From NCBI RefSeq assembly GCF_001422725.1, contig NZ_LMMA01000004.1:28852-92851 (forward strand): a DNA stretch of 64,000 nucleotides, written 5' to 3'. This document shows, piece by piece, positions 1-7,031 of this stretch. The notes under the pieces are model-generated. The model worked only from the letters and a program-made list of their open reading frames with translations. It had not been told where the DNA came from and made no database searches. The position numbers were made by a program, and so were the translations under genes. Origin of the DNA: Flavobacterium sp. Leaf82. GTDB lineage: Bacteria; Bacteroidota; Bacteroidia; Flavobacteriales; Flavobacteriaceae. The first letter of the stretch is position 1. Every line of letters starts with the position of its first letter.

Positions 1-150
1 AAATTTATAGAATTTGAAATTTTAAGATATTCTTCAATGGGATTTATGTGCGTATTGTCAATAGTTTTCGTCCTTTTTCAAATTAATAAAGAAATAAATT
101 TGAAAAATATATTTATTTCGACTTTTAGAAATAACAACAATAGTTTTTAA
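1..150 (+). CDS. C-terminal end of a membrane protein, probably polysaccharide flippase or polymerase (partial)
   Basis: The first frame is open from base 1 to a TAA at 148-150 and gives 49 residues, so a gene enters from the left. The visible tail has a hydrophobic stretch (about residues 13-28, containing FMCVLSIVFVLF) followed by a short polar, Asn-rich end, as in the last membrane helix of an integral membrane protein. The next gene starts two bases after the stop, so the two are probably co-transcribed. Its place at the edge of a glycosyltransferase cluster suggests a Wzx-type flippase or Wzy-type polymerase. This is inferred from context only, because no diagnostic motif is visible. Confidence 0.6.
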   Translation, partial: KFIEFEILRYSSMGFMCVLSIVFVLFQINKEINLKNIFISTFRNNNNSF

Positions 151-151
151 T

Positions 152-886
152 ATGTACGATAAATTGAGATTAGTTTATCATCGATTTAAATTTTATTATT
201 CAGTAAACTGGACTAAAACGCTGTATTTTAATTTTAAAAAGTTTCCTTTTGACGTTGCAAAAAAACTTCCGGTATATTTTTATGGCAGGGTAAAATTTAC
301 TTCTATTGCAGGTAAAATTGAGATTAATGCCCCTATTCGAAAAGGTATGATTGGTTTTGGCCAGGCTTATGAAATGAATACAATTCATAAAGGAACTGCA
401 GAGATTAATATAACAGGAACATTAGTTTTTAATGGGCATGTACAATTTGGAAAAGATTACTTTGTCGTTGTAAAAACAAAGGGTTATTGTGAATTTGGTC
501 ATATGTCTTCTCTTGCATCCAATGGAAAATTAATATGTACAGATAAAATTATTTTAGGAGATTATGCACGATTAGGCTCAGAATGTCAATTGATAGACAC
601 CAATTTTCATCAGATGATTGATACTAAAAGTGGAGATATTTATAAAATGAGTGCCCCTATACAAATAGGAAATTATAATTTTATTAGTAATAGAGTTTCT
701 ATAATGAAAGGAACAACAACACCTGATTTTTGTACTATTGCTTCAAATAGTGTGTGTACAAAAGATTATTCTTCGTTTGGCGAAAATGTTCTCATTGGTG
801 GTATTCCTGTAAAGTTGATTAAAAATAATATTTCAAGAGATTGGCAAGGCGAAAAAGAAAGTTTAAACAAGTGGTTAATCATTTAG
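152..886 (+). CDS. hexapeptide-repeat (left-handed beta-helix) acyltransferase
   Basis: This 244-residue protein has the imperfect isoleucine/valine-glycine hexapeptide pattern of left-handed beta-helix acyltransferases from about residue 50 to 225. The end has IQIGNYNFISNRVSIMKG and the usual IGGIPVKLIKNN. A candidate catalytic histidine lies in DTNFH (about residue 151). The family O- or N-acetylates sugars, usually with acetyl-CoA, in the cytoplasm. Its place between a membrane-protein tail and glycosyltransferases suggests it decorates a surface polysaccharide. The start follows the upstream stop almost directly. The 3' end overlaps the convergent glycosyltransferase by 12 bases. The substrate cannot be read from sequence. 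Confidence 0.82.
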   Translation: MYDKLRLVYHRFKFYYSVNWTKTLYFNFKKFPFDVAKKLPVYFYGRVKFTSIAGKIEINAPIRKGMIGFGQAYEMNTIHKGTAEINITGTLVFNGHVQFGKDYFVVVKTKGYCEFGHMSSLASNGKLICTDKIILGDYARLGSECQLIDTNFHQMIDTKSGDIYKMSAPIQIGNYNFISNRVSIMKGTTTPDFCTIASNSVCTKDYSSFGENVLIGGIPVKLIKNNISRDWQGEKESLNKWLII

Positions 887-2017
887 ATTGTTTGATTTCC
901 AGATGTTTAAATATTTTTCGGCAATCTTTATATAATCATGTTCCTTTTCAATAAAAGTTCTCGCACGTTTACCTATTGCGATTATTTCTGATGGATTTTC
1001 AATTAGAAATGATAATTCCTGAACCAGATAATCAACATCAGGTAAAGCATTTACACAAACTTTTTCTGTTAGATTATAATGATTTGTAAATTCAGTTTCG
1101 GCACCTGTAAAAACTACTTTTCCTTGTGCCATTGCTTCTAGTGCATTATATCCCTGATCGTACGAAAAAACTTGATCAAGTACAATATGGGCATTTTTAA
1201 AAAGAGTTATATATATGTTATAAGGAGTGTTTTCAGTTTTAATAACACGGACTTTTTTGCCATATTTTTTCTGAATTATTTCAAGAGCTTCTTTAAAATA
1301 ACTAGTTCCTTTTTTTATCGCGCTTGTATTATTTTCACCTAAAAAAATAACCACTTCTTCAGCAATACTGAATGGTTGAAAACTAATTTTGTCTGTATTT
1401 ACAGGATTGGGAATTAAGGTTTTTTCAGATAACGGAATTTTATAATCTATATCAGAAACAATTATTTTGAAAACATTTGTTTCTATAAAAGCATATAAAT
1501 TTCTATAATTTTTTTGAGTATATTTTAAGGAAAAATGATAATATATTTTCAGTTTTGTGTCTTTTAAGAAAGGTGTTAGAATAGAATATTTTGCAGTATT
1601 CTTTAGCATGAAATCTATAATAGGAGTGTCTTCACCACAAACCAAAAGAAAACTTTTTTTATTTTGCTTAAAAAGTCTTTTTAATTGATATTTAGAGAAA
1701 AAAGGATAAGTTTCAATTGCATTTGAATTGATTAATTGAACAACATCATAATCTTTTAATTTTGGTAAAAAAAGCCAAAACCGAATTCCTTTTTCAAGCA
1801 ATTGTAAATCCAGTTTAAAAAGTCGGAATGATATTTTGTTTAAAAATACTAAAAATCGATTGTTGATAAAGTATCTCGGAAAAATAGAATAGTCTACAGG
1901 AAATTGTTTAAAACTGTCTCCAGTTGCAATAATTTTAACTTCATGCTGCAAACCCTCTAATCCTTCTTTTAAAGAATTATGTAATCTGCTATATTCTCCT
2001 ACCAAGAGTATTTTCAT
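875..2017 (-). CDS. GT-B glycosyltransferase, family 4-like
   Basis: This 380-residue protein has the two-domain outline of GT-B glycosyltransferases. It begins with MKILLVGEYSRLHNSL, a Rossmann-type strand with a donor/acceptor loop. The C-terminal half carries the nucleotide-sugar region, with LGENNTSAIKKGT (about 230-242) and GYNALEAMAQGKVVFTG (about 298-314). In the EX7E signature the second Glu is present (LEAMA), but the position where the first Glu is expected appears to read Asp-Gln (DQGYN), which departs from the consensus. It runs against its neighbours and overlaps the acyltransferase gene end by 12 bases. It probably adds one sugar to the surface glycan at the inner membrane; donor and acceptor are unknown. 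Confidence 0.82.
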   Translation of the reverse strand: MKILLVGEYSRLHNSLKEGLEGLQHEVKIIATGDSFKQFPVDYSIFPRYFINNRFLVFLNKISFRLFKLDLQLLEKGIRFWLFLPKLKDYDVVQLINSNAIETYPFFSKYQLKRLFKQNKKSFLLVCGEDTPIIDFMLKNTAKYSILTPFLKDTKLKIYYHFSLKYTQKNYRNLYAFIETNVFKIIVSDIDYKIPLSEKTLIPNPVNTDKISFQPFSIAEEVVIFLGENNTSAIKKGTSYFKEALEIIQKKYGKKVRVIKTENTPYNIYITLFKNAHIVLDQVFSYDQGYNALEAMAQGKVVFTGAETEFTNHYNLTEKVCVNALPDVDYLVQELSFLIENPSEIIAIGKRARTFIEKEHDYIKIAEKYLNIWKSNNLND

Positions 2018-2033
2018 TTGTGCTGGAAATATT

Positions 2034-2051
2034 TATATTTACGTAAATATA
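2034..2051. promoter_or_regulatory. 18-bp perfect palindrome, possible two-way promoter
   Basis: TATATTTACGTAAATATA is a perfect palindrome in the 42-base gap between two divergent glycosyltransferase genes. Each strand reads TATATTTA, one base from the Bacteroidota -7 box TAnnTTTG, placed 18 and 26 bases before the two start codons. It could serve both genes or bind a dimeric regulator. No convincing -33 element was seen. Confidence 0.35.
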
Positions 2052-2059
2052 TATGAAAA

Positions 2060-2887
2060 ATGCTAAATGTTTTTTCTGAAAAAGACTTCGAAATTTTAAT
2101 TGCTACTAAAGATAGAAGTAATTTAGATTTTTTGTTGTCAATGTTTCCCTTTGAGCATTTTTCAACTTTCAATATCCTTATTATAAATCAATCTTTGACT
2201 CAGGTTTTAAATTCTGATTTTGATTTAGTTAGAGTAATTAATGTTCCTGAAAAAGGATTGTCGAAAAGTAGAAATAAGGCAATTCAAAACGCATCAGCAA
2301 AATTATGTTTACTTGCTGATGATGATGTTGTTTTTGCAAAAGATTTCGATAAAAAAATTCTTTTCGCTTTTGAAAATCTTCCTCATGCGGATATTATTAC
2401 CTTCAATCATCAAAGAATTGGAGATTTACGACCTCATAAAAAACAGAATTCTTCCTTTTTACATGACAAAAAAAGTGTTTGGAATGTAAGTTCTATTGAA
2501 ATTGTATTTAAACTCGATGAAATAAGAAAGAATAATATCTTTTTTGACGAGCATTTTGGGCTCGGTTCTTTTTTTGAAACAGCTGAAGAGTTTTTATTTT
2601 TAAGATCAGCATTGCTTCAAAAGCTGAAACTTTATTTTAACCCTGAAATTATTGTTTCTCATCCGTCTTTTTCTTCAGGTAATGATGTAAGTTCAGATAC
2701 GTTAATTTATGCCAGAGCTGCATTGTATTATAAATTGCATGGAAATTTTTCCTTAGTATTACTCGTAAAATATATGTTTTTTTTAATTAGAAAAAAGTAC
2801 ATTCGCTTTCCGGAATTAGGGAAAAAATATAAAATTGGATTAGCAGGAATTGCAAAATTCAAACAAATAACCAAAAACAAACTATGA
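2060..2887 (+). CDS. GT-A glycosyltransferase, family 2-like
   Basis: This 275-residue protein has a GT-A-like start (FEILIATKDRSNLDFL), the GLSKSRNKAI segment typical of GT2 enzymes (about residues 69-78) and the metal/nucleotide-binding DDD of LLADDDVVF at about 90-98. A later ETAEEF segment may be the acceptor-side acidic motif. No membrane helix is evident, except perhaps a hydrophobic stretch near 228-240 (LVLLVKYMFFLI) that could tether it to the membrane. The stop overlaps the next start as ATGA, so it is translationally coupled to the cupin ketoisomerase. The sugar it transfers cannot be told. Confidence 0.8.
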   Translation: MLNVFSEKDFEILIATKDRSNLDFLLSMFPFEHFSTFNILIINQSLTQVLNSDFDLVRVINVPEKGLSKSRNKAIQNASAKLCLLADDDVVFAKDFDKKILFAFENLPHADIITFNHQRIGDLRPHKKQNSSFLHDKKSVWNVSSIEIVFKLDEIRKNNIFFDEHFGLGSFFETAEEFLFLRSALLQKLKLYFNPEIIVSHPSFSSGNDVSSDTLIYARAALYYKLHGNFSLVLLVKYMFFLIRKKYIRFPELGKKYKIGLAGIAKFKQITKNKL

Positions 2888-3288
2888 CTACAAATACTGA
2901 TGTTCAGTTAATAGAGATTCCAAAAATTCAGGATAGACGAGGAAATCTCTCGGTTATAGAAGGAACAACAATTCCCTTTAATTCAAAGCGTGTATATTAT
3001 CTCTATGATGTCCCAAGTGGGAGTAAACGTGGAGGACATGCCCATAAAAAACAGCAGGAATTTTTGATCGCTTTAAGCGGAAGTTTTGATGTAGTTTTAA
3101 AAGACGGAAAATCAACTCAGACCGTTACGCTAAACAGACCAAATTTAGGGTTATTAATTGTAGATGGAATTTGGCGCGAATTGTGTAATTTTTCTTCTGG
3201 AGCCGTTTGTTTGGTTTTGGCTTCAGACGAATTTGATGAAGATGATTATATAAGAGAATATAAAAATTTCAAATTATTTAAAAACTGA
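2884..3288 (+). CDS. FdtA/QdtA-type cupin, sugar-nucleotide 3,4-ketoisomerase family
   Basis: This 134-residue single-domain cupin has the WxcM/FdtA signature: DRRGNLSVIE near residue 18, then KRVYYLYDVP and RGGHAHKKQQEF (49-60). His52 and His54 fit the catalytic histidine pair of this family. Known members turn dTDP-4-keto-6-deoxyglucose into its 3-keto isomer before an aminotransferase makes Fuc3N or Qui3N. Neither the aminotransferase nor the rml genes are in the window, so partners must lie elsewhere or the substrate differs. It overlaps the upstream glycosyltransferase by four bases (ATGA) and the convergent next gene by 15 bases. Confidence 0.85.
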   Translation: MTTNTDVQLIEIPKIQDRRGNLSVIEGTTIPFNSKRVYYLYDVPSGSKRGGHAHKKQQEFLIALSGSFDVVLKDGKSTQTVTLNRPNLGLLIVDGIWRELCNFSSGAVCLVLASDEFDEDDYIREYKNFKLFKN

Positions 3289-4200
3289 TGAACCAAAACC
3301 TAAATTTGCCAATTTAAGTTTTACCTGAATTAGAAATTGAAGTAAATAGGGCGGAAGATGTAATAAAAATCTTTTTTTAGTACCAATTTTTTTTAAGTCA
3401 ATACCATTATAATAGTAATCAAAAAGCGATTTATTAGATAATAATTTGCTCTTAATGGCAAGTGAAAACCGATTTAAATCTAAAAAATATTTTAGTTCTG
3501 CATTTGTTTTTTCAAGCTCGATAAATTTTGAAAAATCCATTTTGGATGTTATCAAATTTTGATCCTTAGAAAGACTATTTTCATCGTGTATGTAGCGTAC
3601 CAATATTTTCCAAATAAATAGAATTGGATATTTTAATCCAATTCTAATCCATAAATCAGTGTCTTGTCCGCTTTTTATTTTTGGATCAAAAACGCCAATT
3701 TTATCAAAAATCTTTTTGTTGAAAACTGCGCTGGATGTTAAAATAGCAGACTCTTTTATACTTGCTTTAAAGTAATTTACAAACTCAAACTCAAACTCTT
3801 TATTTATAGAATATTTTGCCGGAAATATTTTTTTTGATGTTTCAATTTCTATTGCTGCTGCAAATACTTTTTGTTTAGGAAACAGAATGCAATATTCATG
3901 CATGACTTTTAAAAAATCCGGATACCAATAATCGTCAGCGTCAAGGAATGTAATAAAAGACGCATTTGCTAAAGAAATTCCCAAATTTCGTGTTAGAGAA
4001 ACTCCTTCGTTTTTTTTATTGTAATAGCGAATTCGTTCGTCTTTGAAATCTAATAATTTTTCTTCGCTCTTATCTGTTGAACCATCATTTATGACAATAA
4101 TTTCGAAATCCCCAAAAGTTTGATCCAATACACTTTGTATCGTATTTTTAATAAATTTTTCTTTATTATATAACGGAATTACTATAGAGAAAAATGCCAT
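3274..4200 (-). CDS. glycosyltransferase family 2
   Basis: This 308-residue enzyme has a classic GT2 N-terminus: FSIVIPLYNKEKFI, then IIVINDGSTDKSEE, GVSLTRNLGISLA and the DxD-type FLDADDYW at about 86-93. SGQDTDLWIRI (about 187-197) fits the acceptor/catalytic ED region. The C-terminal 60 residues are basic and hydrophobic and may associate with the membrane. Its start directly abuts the end of the upstream minus-strand glycosyltransferase (no spacer), so the two are almost certainly one transcript. Its 3' end overlaps the cupin gene by 15 bases. Confidence 0.88.
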   Translation of the reverse strand: MAFFSIVIPLYNKEKFIKNTIQSVLDQTFGDFEIIVINDGSTDKSEEKLLDFKDERIRYYNKKNEGVSLTRNLGISLANASFITFLDADDYWYPDFLKVMHEYCILFPKQKVFAAAIEIETSKKIFPAKYSINKEFEFEFVNYFKASIKESAILTSSAVFNKKIFDKIGVFDPKIKSGQDTDLWIRIGLKYPILFIWKILVRYIHDENSLSKDQNLITSKMDFSKFIELEKTNAELKYFLDLNRFSLAIKSKLLSNKSLFDYYYNGIDLKKIGTKKRFLLHLPPYLLQFLIQVKLKLANLGFGSSVFK

Positions 4201-5088
4201 TTATTTAGTTTTTAAAGTACAATAATAACCCAATCGATATACATCGAAAAGAAAAAGAGATGGTTTTTTACTTAGTAATTGCTTCAGGAAAAATGGTTTT
4301 AAGATTTTAAATCCAAAAGCAAATAAAGGCTGAAGATAGTATTTTTTTATAATTTGAAAGTATTGAGAAAGCCTGACATAATCAGAACTAATTAAACGAG
4401 AATCTACCAGGTTTTTTAATCCAATAACGGCTTCTTCTGATTTTCTTAAAAAGGTTTGACTGTCCTCAATTCCTAAATGGAAAACGGGATTGTCTATATG
4501 AACAACTTCAATTTTATTTTGCATCAATTCAAATGAAAACAAAGTATCTTCATGTCTGAGATTTGGAATATTTTCATTGAAACGTACTTTTAAAAAAACA
4601 CTTTTGGAAATTAAAAAATTCAAGGTTAAAAATGAAATGTATGGATTTTTATTTCGCTCTAAAGTTGGTAAAGCTTCACGTTTAGTACCATAAATCCAAC
4701 GTAAAAGCTGATCTGAAGAAGGTTTTGTGTTTTTATATAAGATTCCTCCGTAAATTACTTTTTCTGTATTCGTTATTTGTGAAATATAAGTAGAAATAAA
4801 GTCATTTTCAACCGGAATTGTATCAGCATCAAGAAAAAGTAAGTTTTCATAGATTGCTTTTTTTGCTAATAAATTCCGAATTGCACTTCTTCCAATATTT
4901 TTTTCTAAAATAAAATAAGTACAGTTTTCGAATTGATTTATCTTTTCGTTATCAGTTAGAAAAATTTCAGATCCATCATCTAAACAAATGATTTCGAAAC
5001 TAATATTACATCTTAAAACCTGATTGTATAAAGTTTCTGCAAGCGGAAAAATATTATAATTGTAAACCGGAATGAGGATCGAAAGCAT
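4201..5088 (-). CDS. glycosyltransferase family 2
   Basis: This 295-residue GT2 protein opens with MLSILIPVYNYNIFPLAE. It has ICLDDGSEIF, NIGRSAIRNLLA and the DxD segment LLFLDADTIPV at about 84-94. RHEDTLFSFELM (about 181-192) resembles the acceptor-side catalytic segment. The C-terminal region (from about 245) is hydrophobic and Lys-rich, suggesting membrane contact. It is the first gene of a two-gene minus-strand unit and diverges from the methyltransferase gene across a 105-base gap. It probably extends the same surface glycan; the sugar is unknown. Confidence 0.87.
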   Translation of the reverse strand: MLSILIPVYNYNIFPLAETLYNQVLRCNISFEIICLDDGSEIFLTDNEKINQFENCTYFILEKNIGRSAIRNLLAKKAIYENLLFLDADTIPVENDFISTYISQITNTEKVIYGGILYKNTKPSSDQLLRWIYGTKREALPTLERNKNPYISFLTLNFLISKSVFLKVRFNENIPNLRHEDTLFSFELMQNKIEVVHIDNPVFHLGIEDSQTFLRKSEEAVIGLKNLVDSRLISSDYVRLSQYFQIIKKYYLQPLFAFGFKILKPFFLKQLLSKKPSLFLFDVYRLGYYCTLKTK

Positions 5089-5105
5089 TACACGTTTTTT
5101 TAGAA

Positions 5106-5113
5106 TATATTTG
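5106..5113 (+). promoter_or_regulatory. candidate -7 box for the methyltransferase gene
   Basis: TATATTTG matches the Bacteroidota -7 consensus TAnnTTTG exactly and lies 80 bases before the methyltransferase start. No clear -33 element was found at the expected distance, so this is tentative. Confidence 0.35.
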
Positions 5114-5193
5114 TAAAGAAAATGTTTTTATTGAACAATTTCCCATGTTATTATAATTGATTCCAAATTTCTAAAAAAATATAAAAAGTCAAA

Positions 5194-6033
5194 ATGAATT
5201 TAAGATCTATTTATTATGCAATCTCTCCAAAATCCAGATTTTTAGTCAGAAAGCTATATTATTTACCAATTGATTTTTTAGGTTTTATTAGTAAATCAAA
5301 AAATAAAAATGTTCCTAATAAAGGCGATATTTTTATTGGTGGTGGTGATTTTGCGAAACAAGGAAAACACCTTTTAGACTTATTAAAAAAGTATGCTTTG
5401 TTAGATCCTGATCATGCTGTTCTTGATATTGGCTGCGGTATAGGCAGAGTTGCAGTGCCTTTGACTGAATATTTATCTAAATCAGGAAAATACGAAGGTT
5501 TTGATGTTGTTAAGAAAGGAATTGTTTGGTGTGAAAATCATATAGCAAAAGATTTTCCTAATTTTAGATTTCAATATACACCGTTAAATAATGATTTGTA
5601 TCATCTAACGGATAAAAGAGCTGAGGATTTTAAATTTCCTTATGAGGACAATTCTTTTGATACTATATTTTTATTTTCGGTTTTTACGCATATGCAGCCT
5701 CATGAAGTTCAAAATTATCTAAAAGAAATTTATAGAGTTTTAAAGCCAAATGGAAAATGTCTTTCAACTTTTTTTCTGTATGATGATAAGAATGAAAGTG
5801 AAATTTCGAAAAAAAACAGATCCTTTTCTTTTCCTTTCAATAAAGGAAATTATCGATTAATGAATGAAAAAGTTCCCTCAGCAAATATTGCTTTTAGCGA
5901 AGTTTACATCAATGAAATGATTGATATTAGTAATCTAAAATTAGAAAATAAAATATACGGACACTGGGCCAATAAGGCAACGGCTGATTTGTCTGACTAT
6001 CAGGATATTTTGGTTTTAGAAAAAAGTAAATAA
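5194..6033 (+). CDS. class I SAM-dependent methyltransferase
   Basis: This 279-residue protein has motif I of class I methyltransferases, AVLDIGCGIGRVAVPL (about 74-89), an acidic loop after it (YEGFDVVKKGI), and motif IV/post-motif IV EDNSFDTIFLFSVFTHM, followed by YLKEIYRVLKPNGKCL. This is the Methyltransf_11/25 pattern. It probably methylates a sugar or lipid-linked glycan, since it closes the polysaccharide cluster, but the acceptor is not visible. A ubiquinone-type small-molecule role cannot be excluded. The stop lies six bases from the convergent ftsE stop, so there is no room for separate terminators. Confidence 0.85.
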   Translation: MNLRSIYYAISPKSRFLVRKLYYLPIDFLGFISKSKNKNVPNKGDIFIGGGDFAKQGKHLLDLLKKYALLDPDHAVLDIGCGIGRVAVPLTEYLSKSGKYEGFDVVKKGIVWCENHIAKDFPNFRFQYTPLNNDLYHLTDKRAEDFKFPYEDNSFDTIFLFSVFTHMQPHEVQNYLKEIYRVLKPNGKCLSTFFLYDDKNESEISKKNRSFSFPFNKGNYRLMNEKVPSANIAFSEVYINEMIDISNLKLENKIYGHWANKATADLSDYQDILVLEKSK

Positions 6034-6038
6034 CGAAA

Positions 6039-6722
6039 TTACACGCTGCGTTGTACGACTTCAAAAATTCTTTCGTCTTCACATTTTAATGTTTTAGACG
6101 GGAATTTCATCAATAATGCATAATCGTGGGTTGCCATGATAACAGTTTTACCATTTGCGTTGATTTTTTTCAATACTTCAAGAACCTCAGAACTTGTTTG
6201 CGGATCTAAGTTTCCAGTTGGCTCATCTGCAAGGATAAATTCAGGATCATTAAGTAAAGCTCTTGCAATGGCAACACGTTGTTGTTCACCACCTGAAAGC
6301 TGATGCGGCATTTTATTAACGTATTCTTTCATGCCAACTTTGTCCAGAACTTCATCGATTTTACGTTCCATACCTTCTTTGTCAACCCAACCTGTGGCTC
6401 TTAAAACAAAAAGCATATTGTCTTTTACAGAACGGTCCGGAAGCAATTTGAAATCCTGAAATACAATTCCAATTTTACGTCTCAAATACGGAATATCTTT
6501 TTCTTTTAAAGTCGCTAAATCAAACTCAACGATATGAGCTTCACCTTCTGATAGGGGTAAATCTGCATATAAAGTTTTTAAAAAACTACTTTTTCCGGAT
6601 CCTGTTTTTCCAATGATGTAGATAAATTCACCATGGTTAACATCCAGATTAATATGAGATAAAATTTTTCTTCCTTCCTGATATATAGTGACTTCTTTGA
6701 GAGATAGTACGGTTTGTGACAT
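6039..6722 (-). CDS. ftsE: cell-division ABC transporter ATPase FtsE
   Basis: This 227-residue ABC ATPase has Walker A GKTGSGKSS (about 38-46), a Q-loop in IVFQDFKLLPDRSV, signature LSGGEQQRVAIARALL (about 143-158), Walker B FILADEPTGNLDP and the H-loop ATHDYALL. The FQDFKLLPDRSV segment and the length point to FtsE rather than LolD. FtsE works with membrane partner FtsX to control septal peptidoglycan hydrolases. FtsX is not adjacent. The genes either side (methyltransferase, TPR protein) give no functional link. Its promoter should lie in 6723-6800, but no strong -7 box was seen on that strand. Confidence 0.9.
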   Translation of the reverse strand: MSQTVLSLKEVTIYQEGRKILSHINLDVNHGEFIYIIGKTGSGKSSFLKTLYADLPLSEGEAHIVEFDLATLKEKDIPYLRRKIGIVFQDFKLLPDRSVKDNMLFVLRATGWVDKEGMERKIDEVLDKVGMKEYVNKMPHQLSGGEQQRVAIARALLNDPEFILADEPTGNLDPQTSSEVLEVLKKINANGKTVIMATHDYALLMKFPSKTLKCEDERIFEVVQRSV

Positions 6723-7031
6723 AATAAATTGATTTGATTGGTAAAAGTAATAAGATAACGCTTCGATTCAAAATAAATTTGAATCATTTCTGTGAGAAAT
6801 TTTCAAAAAGGTCCAATAGATTAAAAGGATTAGAAAGATTTTATGGATTTTTTAAAGAAAAATTAAATTTTCATCTGCACGAATCTGTAAAAGGAAGTTT
6901 GAGAACCAATATTTTGAAGTCAGTAAAGCTGTTTTATAACAAGCATTAAATTTTTTGTTTATAATAAAAGCTTGAAACGTTTCGTTATAAACGGTATAAA
7001 ATGATACATTTGAATACTAAATATAATTAAA
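6723..7031. other. intergenic region between ftsE and the TPR gene, with a candidate promoter
   Basis: This 309-base divergent gap has no convincing gene. A 71-codon plus-strand frame at 6734-6949 is basic, with no recognisable motif, and I do not call it. A candidate promoter for the TPR gene has -7 box TACATTTG at 7005-7012 with TTCG 20 bases upstream (6981-6984). Just before that lies a 10-bp palindrome, GAAACGTTTC (6974-6983), a possible operator. Confidence 0.4.

Noticed and set aside
6734-6949. 71-codon plus-strand frame between ftsE and the TPR gene
   Set aside because: It is basic and Phe/Lys-rich with no motif, signal peptide or spacing evidence, and lies in the divergent promoter gap, so I treat it as chance.
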